From an uncultured Hyphomonas sp. (lineage in GTDB: Bacteria > Pseudomonadota > Alphaproteobacteria > Caulobacterales > Hyphomonadaceae), in the NCBI RefSeq assembly GCF_963675305.1, contig NZ_OY776147.1, forward strand, positions 2,914,001 through 2,978,000: a stretch of DNA of 64,000 nt, in the 5' to 3' direction. The notes under the pieces are model-generated. The model did no database searches. It saw nothing but the letters and a program-made list of their open reading frames with translations, and was not told the DNA's origin. Below, in pieces: positions 61,313 through 64,000 of the stretch. Every line of letters starts with the position of its first letter. The stretch's first letter is position 1. Made by a program: the position numbers and the translations under genes.

Positions 61313-62680
61313 TCAGCTGAGGGCGAGGCCTGCGAACAGATAGATCAGCGAAGCCGCCGCGCCCGCCGCCACGGCATAAGGCAGCTGCGTCGCGACATGG
61401 CGAACATGGTCGCATCCTGCAGCAAGACTTGCGATCACGGTCGTATCGGAAATGGGCGAGCAATGATCGCCAAACACCCCGCCCCCGATGACGGCTGCCA
61501 GCATCAGCTCCGGCGGAAAGCCCACGGCCTGCGCCACGGGCATCGCGATCGGCACCATGATCCCGAACGTCCCCCAGCTCGTCCCGGTCATGAACGCGGT
61601 CACCCCGGCGACGAGAAAAACCGCCATCGGCACCATGGCCGCCGGCAGATAATCCGAAACGATTCCAGCCATGTAGGTGCCTGTGCCGAGCGCCTTGAGG
61701 CTCGCCCCGAAGGCGATGGCCAGCAGCAGGACGGTCACCGGCGGCACCATCTCGCCGATGCCGCGGAAGAAGCGCTCCTGGATTTCCGCGCTGGTGAAAA
61801 CCTTGCTGACGCGGAGCATCACGGCCGCCAGCGCGATGGCGACGCACACGCCCCACAGGATCGACAGGCTGCCATTCCCGGCCAGCATGTTGCCCTTCCC
61901 CGTCCAGGCCATGAACCCGATGGACCCGGCGACCATCACCAGCAAAGGCAGCCACATGTGAATGGCCCGGTTTGCCGGCGTATGGTCCACGGTTTCCAGC
62001 TCCGCCGCGCCCGGCCGCGCCTCCAGATCTGCTGTGCGCATGGGGCCAAAGGTCCGGTTGAGGAGCACGGTCGCAAAGACGCCCAGGACCGTCAGGATGG
62101 CATAGGCGTTCCACATCACCGTGCCTGCCACGACGCCGAGGCTCTCCTCTCCATAATAGGGCTGCACCAGCGACAGCACATAGGCGCCCCAGCCGTTCAG
62201 CAGGATCAGGGCAGAGACCGGCGCCGAGGTGGAGTCGATCACATAGGCCAGCCGCTCGCGGGACAGACCGTGCGTATCGAACAGGCGACGCCCCAGCACG
62301 CCGGAGCTGAGCAGGCTGACATTGGTCTCCACGAAGACCAGCGTACCGGCGATGGCGGGCGCGAGGCCCGCGCGGCGCGGCGTGGAGGTCAGGCCCTTGC
62401 GGTCCAGCAGGCCGACGGTGGCATCGACGCCGCCGGACTCCCGCATGAACACGATGAGCGCACCGATGAGCAGGCAGAAAACCAGAACGCGGGCATTGCC
62501 CGCATCGGTCAGCACCTGCACCGACCGCTCGGCCGACATCAGCGAGCCCAGCACCGGATTGCCGCCCGCAATCAGGGTTTCGGACGCGATCAGGCCGAGG
62601 CCAAGCGCGACATAGACATTGCGCCATAGCGCTGCCACGACGATCGCCAGCACTGGCGGCAACAGGGTCAGGATTTCCAG
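61313..62680 (-). CDS. Na+/H+ antiporter, NhaC family
   Basis: An integral membrane protein of about 455 residues with eleven or so helices. Family features are LVFVETNVSLLSSGVLGRRLFD, FMTGTSWGTFGIMVPIAMP and VIGGGVFGDHCSPISDTTVIASLAAGCDH. A CTG at 62680 would give the usual beginning (x-EILTLLPPVLAIV) with GGAAAGGGG upstream and a stop just before. A TTG at 62662 is the other choice. It exports Na+ or exchanges a related solute. Confidence 0.88.
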   Translation of the reverse strand: MEILTLLPPVLAIVVAALWRNVYVALGLGLIASETLIAGGNPVLGSLMSAERSVQVLTDAGNARVLVFCLLIGALIVFMRESGGVDATVGLLDRKGLTSTPRRAGLAPAIAGTLVFVETNVSLLSSGVLGRRLFDTHGLSRERLAYVIDSTSAPVSALILLNGWGAYVLSLVQPYYGEESLGVVAGTVMWNAYAILTVLGVFATVLLNRTFGPMRTADLEARPGAAELETVDHTPANRAIHMWLPLLVMVAGSIGFMAWTGKGNMLAGNGSLSILWGVCVAIALAAVMLRVSKVFTSAEIQERFFRGIGEMVPPVTVLLLAIAFGASLKALGTGTYMAGIVSDYLPAAMVPMAVFLVAGVTAFMTGTSWGTFGIMVPIAMPVAQAVGFPPELMLAAVIGGGVFGDHCSPISDTTVIASLAAGCDHVRHVATQLPYAVAAGAAASLIYLFAGLALS

Positions 62681-62880
62681 GGCGCGCCCCTTTCCGATTC
62701 AGCCTTCCACGCAGCACCCTCACCCAGACCTGTTGCAGCTGGCAAGAGGCCCGGGTGGAAGAAGCAGGCACATGCCTTTCCCGCATCCTTAACGGGCAAT
62801 CGGCTGCAATCCCGGTTCTGCTGGCAGCACGGGCTGGGCTGTGCTTAACTTTTCTCCAGTTTCGTGGAGGAGGAAAAGGG

Positions 62881-64000
62881 ATGACACGCCGTTCCCGCGC
62901 ATGGCTTGCCGCGAGCACGCTGGTTCTGGCTGCCGCCTGTGCCAGCACACCGAATTCCCCAAGCGGCAGCGATGACGCCGCAAGCGACAACTGGCTGGAA
63001 GCCGCCTGGCACTGGGTGTTCCCGCCGGAAGCGCCTCCGCCACCCCCTCCACCTCCACCACCTCCTCCTCCGCCACCTCCGCCACCGCCTCCGCCGCCGC
63101 CACCTCCCCCTCCGATTGTGACGGAGACGGTGGCCGGGTTCCCGCCGGGGGAACTCTCCGCGGTGATGCAGTCGAGCGGTGTGGACCCGTACGACCCGGG
63201 CAATCGGGAGGTGGTCCGCGCCTACCTGCTCGCGCACGGCGTCGCGTATGAAAAAACGGATGATGTCTTCCGCTATTTCGGAATTAATCCCGGCGCGCCG
63301 ACGAGCCCGGTCGCTTCATCTTCAGGGAGCAGCAGCTCGTCCGGCAGAGACCGGAGCGATGCCGGCTACGGCGACGGGTATGGCGAGCCCGGCGACAGCG
63401 AATACGAAGCCTATGACAGGGATTATCCGCCACTGGAGGACCCCGTCGACTATCCGCCCTTGGAAGAAGAAGCGGTGATGGTGGACGACAACATCATCGA
63501 GTTCCTGCGCATGAGTGGGATAGAGGTACCGGAAGACGCGACACCAGAAGAACTGGAAGCGCTTCTCTACGAAGCAATGGACCTGGAAGCGCTGGAACCT
63601 GCCGCTGCGGGTCCAGGCAATTCCTCACAATGCCAGGCCGAACTGGAAGATCCGGACACGATCAGCCTGATCTGTGAAATGTACGACCAGATCGGGGCCA
63701 ACAGCCAGCTCAAGACTGCGAAGATCCCGGTTGGAGATGATCTGGCCGCCACTCTGAGACGGATTGCCGTTCAGGTGAGCGGCGGCATGGACCGCATGGA
63801 GCTGGGCATGCCGGAGGCACGGCTTTGCGTCTGGAACATGGACGACGTGGTCACCGAAGAAAACTACATGTATTTCGGCGATTGCGGCCTCTGGACGGAA
63901 CCGCTCAGCAAGCTGGTCGAGGCGGGTGCGGGGAATTTCAATACCGGCCGGGTCGCTCATCAGGCCCCGAACGAAATGGTGGTCGACCAGGCCTATTTCC
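62881..64000 (+). CDS. Lipoprotein with 27-proline tract, 3' end beyond window
   Basis: Open from 62881 to the window edge. GGAGGAGG precedes the ATG. The signal ends in a lipobox (LVLAAACAS). From about residue 56, 27 consecutive prolines follow, then a domain with VTETVAGFPPGELSAVMQSSGVDPYDP, a Ser/Gly-rich and acidic region, and FLRMSGIEVPEDATPEELEALL. Later parts contain four cysteines. No family was recognised. The tract may span peptidoglycan as a rigid rod and would require EF-P for translation. Confidence 0.75.
   Translation, partial: MTRRSRAWLAASTLVLAAACASTPNSPSGSDDAASDNWLEAAWHWVFPPEAPPPPPPPPPPPPPPPPPPPPPPPPPPPIVTETVAGFPPGELSAVMQSSGVDPYDPGNREVVRAYLLAHGVAYEKTDDVFRYFGINPGAPTSPVASSSGSSSSSGRDRSDAGYGDGYGEPGDSEYEAYDRDYPPLEDPVDYPPLEEEAVMVDDNIIEFLRMSGIEVPEDATPEELEALLYEAMDLEALEPAAAGPGNSSQCQAELEDPDTISLICEMYDQIGANSQLKTAKIPVGDDLAATLRRIAVQVSGGMDRMELGMPEARLCVWNMDDVVTEENYMYFGDCGLWTEPLSKLVEAGAGNFNTGRVAHQAPNEMVVDQAYF

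Noticed and set aside
61206..63203. 665-codon frame on the minus strand with a poly-glycine run
   Set aside because: The poly-Gly is the complement of the proline tract of the lipoprotein gene, and the rest is antisense or out of frame to nhaC.
1..64000. CRISPR array, tRNA genes, complete insertion sequence or prophage
   Set aside because: No regularly spaced repeats, clover-leaf with T-arm, transposase or phage structural gene was recognised by eye. A tRNAscan or IS search could still find something missed.

Overview
The window is high-GC DNA from an alphaproteobacterium, most likely of the Hyphomonadaceae/Maricaulales type. That placement is inferred from gene content: a Caulobacter-style cpa/tad pilus locus with an Flp pilin, an orphan NepR-like anti-sigma factor, a GAAC-N7-GAAC LexA box of the alphaproteobacterial type, and a dcw cluster running mraZ to murC. 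No rRNA or tRNA gene was recognised.

Layout. 1-5.2 kb: the end of an SDR epimerase gene with an in-frame histidine-rich tandem repeat, a periplasmic TPR protein, an arsenic operon (arsR-arsI-acr3-arsC) and an M17 aminopeptidase. 5.3-17.6 kb: the tight-adherence pilus locus. Its minus arm is flp-cpaA-cpaB-cpaC-cpaD-cpaE-cpaF-tadB-tadC. The plus-strand genes are tadD, a secretin N-domain protein and two TadE-like pseudopilins. 17.6-32 kb: a UMF1-type transporter, then the division and cell-wall cluster read leftward (mraZ, rsmH, ftsL, ftsI, murE, murF, mraY, murD, ftsW, murG, murC), with most junctions overlapping. Its 0.8-kb upstream region holds MraZ-type repeats, DnaA-box matches and a possible structured RNA. 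32.8-43.9 kb: oxyR, an MFS carrier, a MarR-GNAT fusion, an NtrC-type response regulator, the NepR-like gene, a Cds1-type PLP enzyme, a DMT permease, and leuA preceded by a leucine-rich leader peptide. 44-53 kb: an XRE regulator, an MHS carrier with a TetR regulator, a divergent hydroxylase/P450 pair, a flavoprotein, a 50-residue membrane peptide, a truncated globin, a Pit phosphate transporter and a SnoaL-like protein.

53-64 kb is more accessory in character. A one-polypeptide MmeI-like restriction-modification enzyme and a membrane-anchored triple zinc-ribbon protein, both visibly lower in GC, sit on either side of uvrB. A palindromic REP-like block and an HTH/coiled-coil gene follow. Then comes a stretch of about 550 bases with no convincing protein, a plausible promoter, at least ten local hairpins (two with GNRA loops) and a strong intrinsic terminator. 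I read this as a large structured non-coding RNA that I cannot assign to a family. The window ends with an NhaC-type antiporter and a lipoprotein containing 27 consecutive prolines.

Regulation visible in the sequence: palindromic operators at arsR, at the MarR-GNAT gene and at the TetR gene; an SOS box at uvrB; a possible Pho box at pit; an attenuator-like leader at leuA; and several intrinsic terminators. All coordinates, folds and family calls come from reading by eye. No search or folding program was run.
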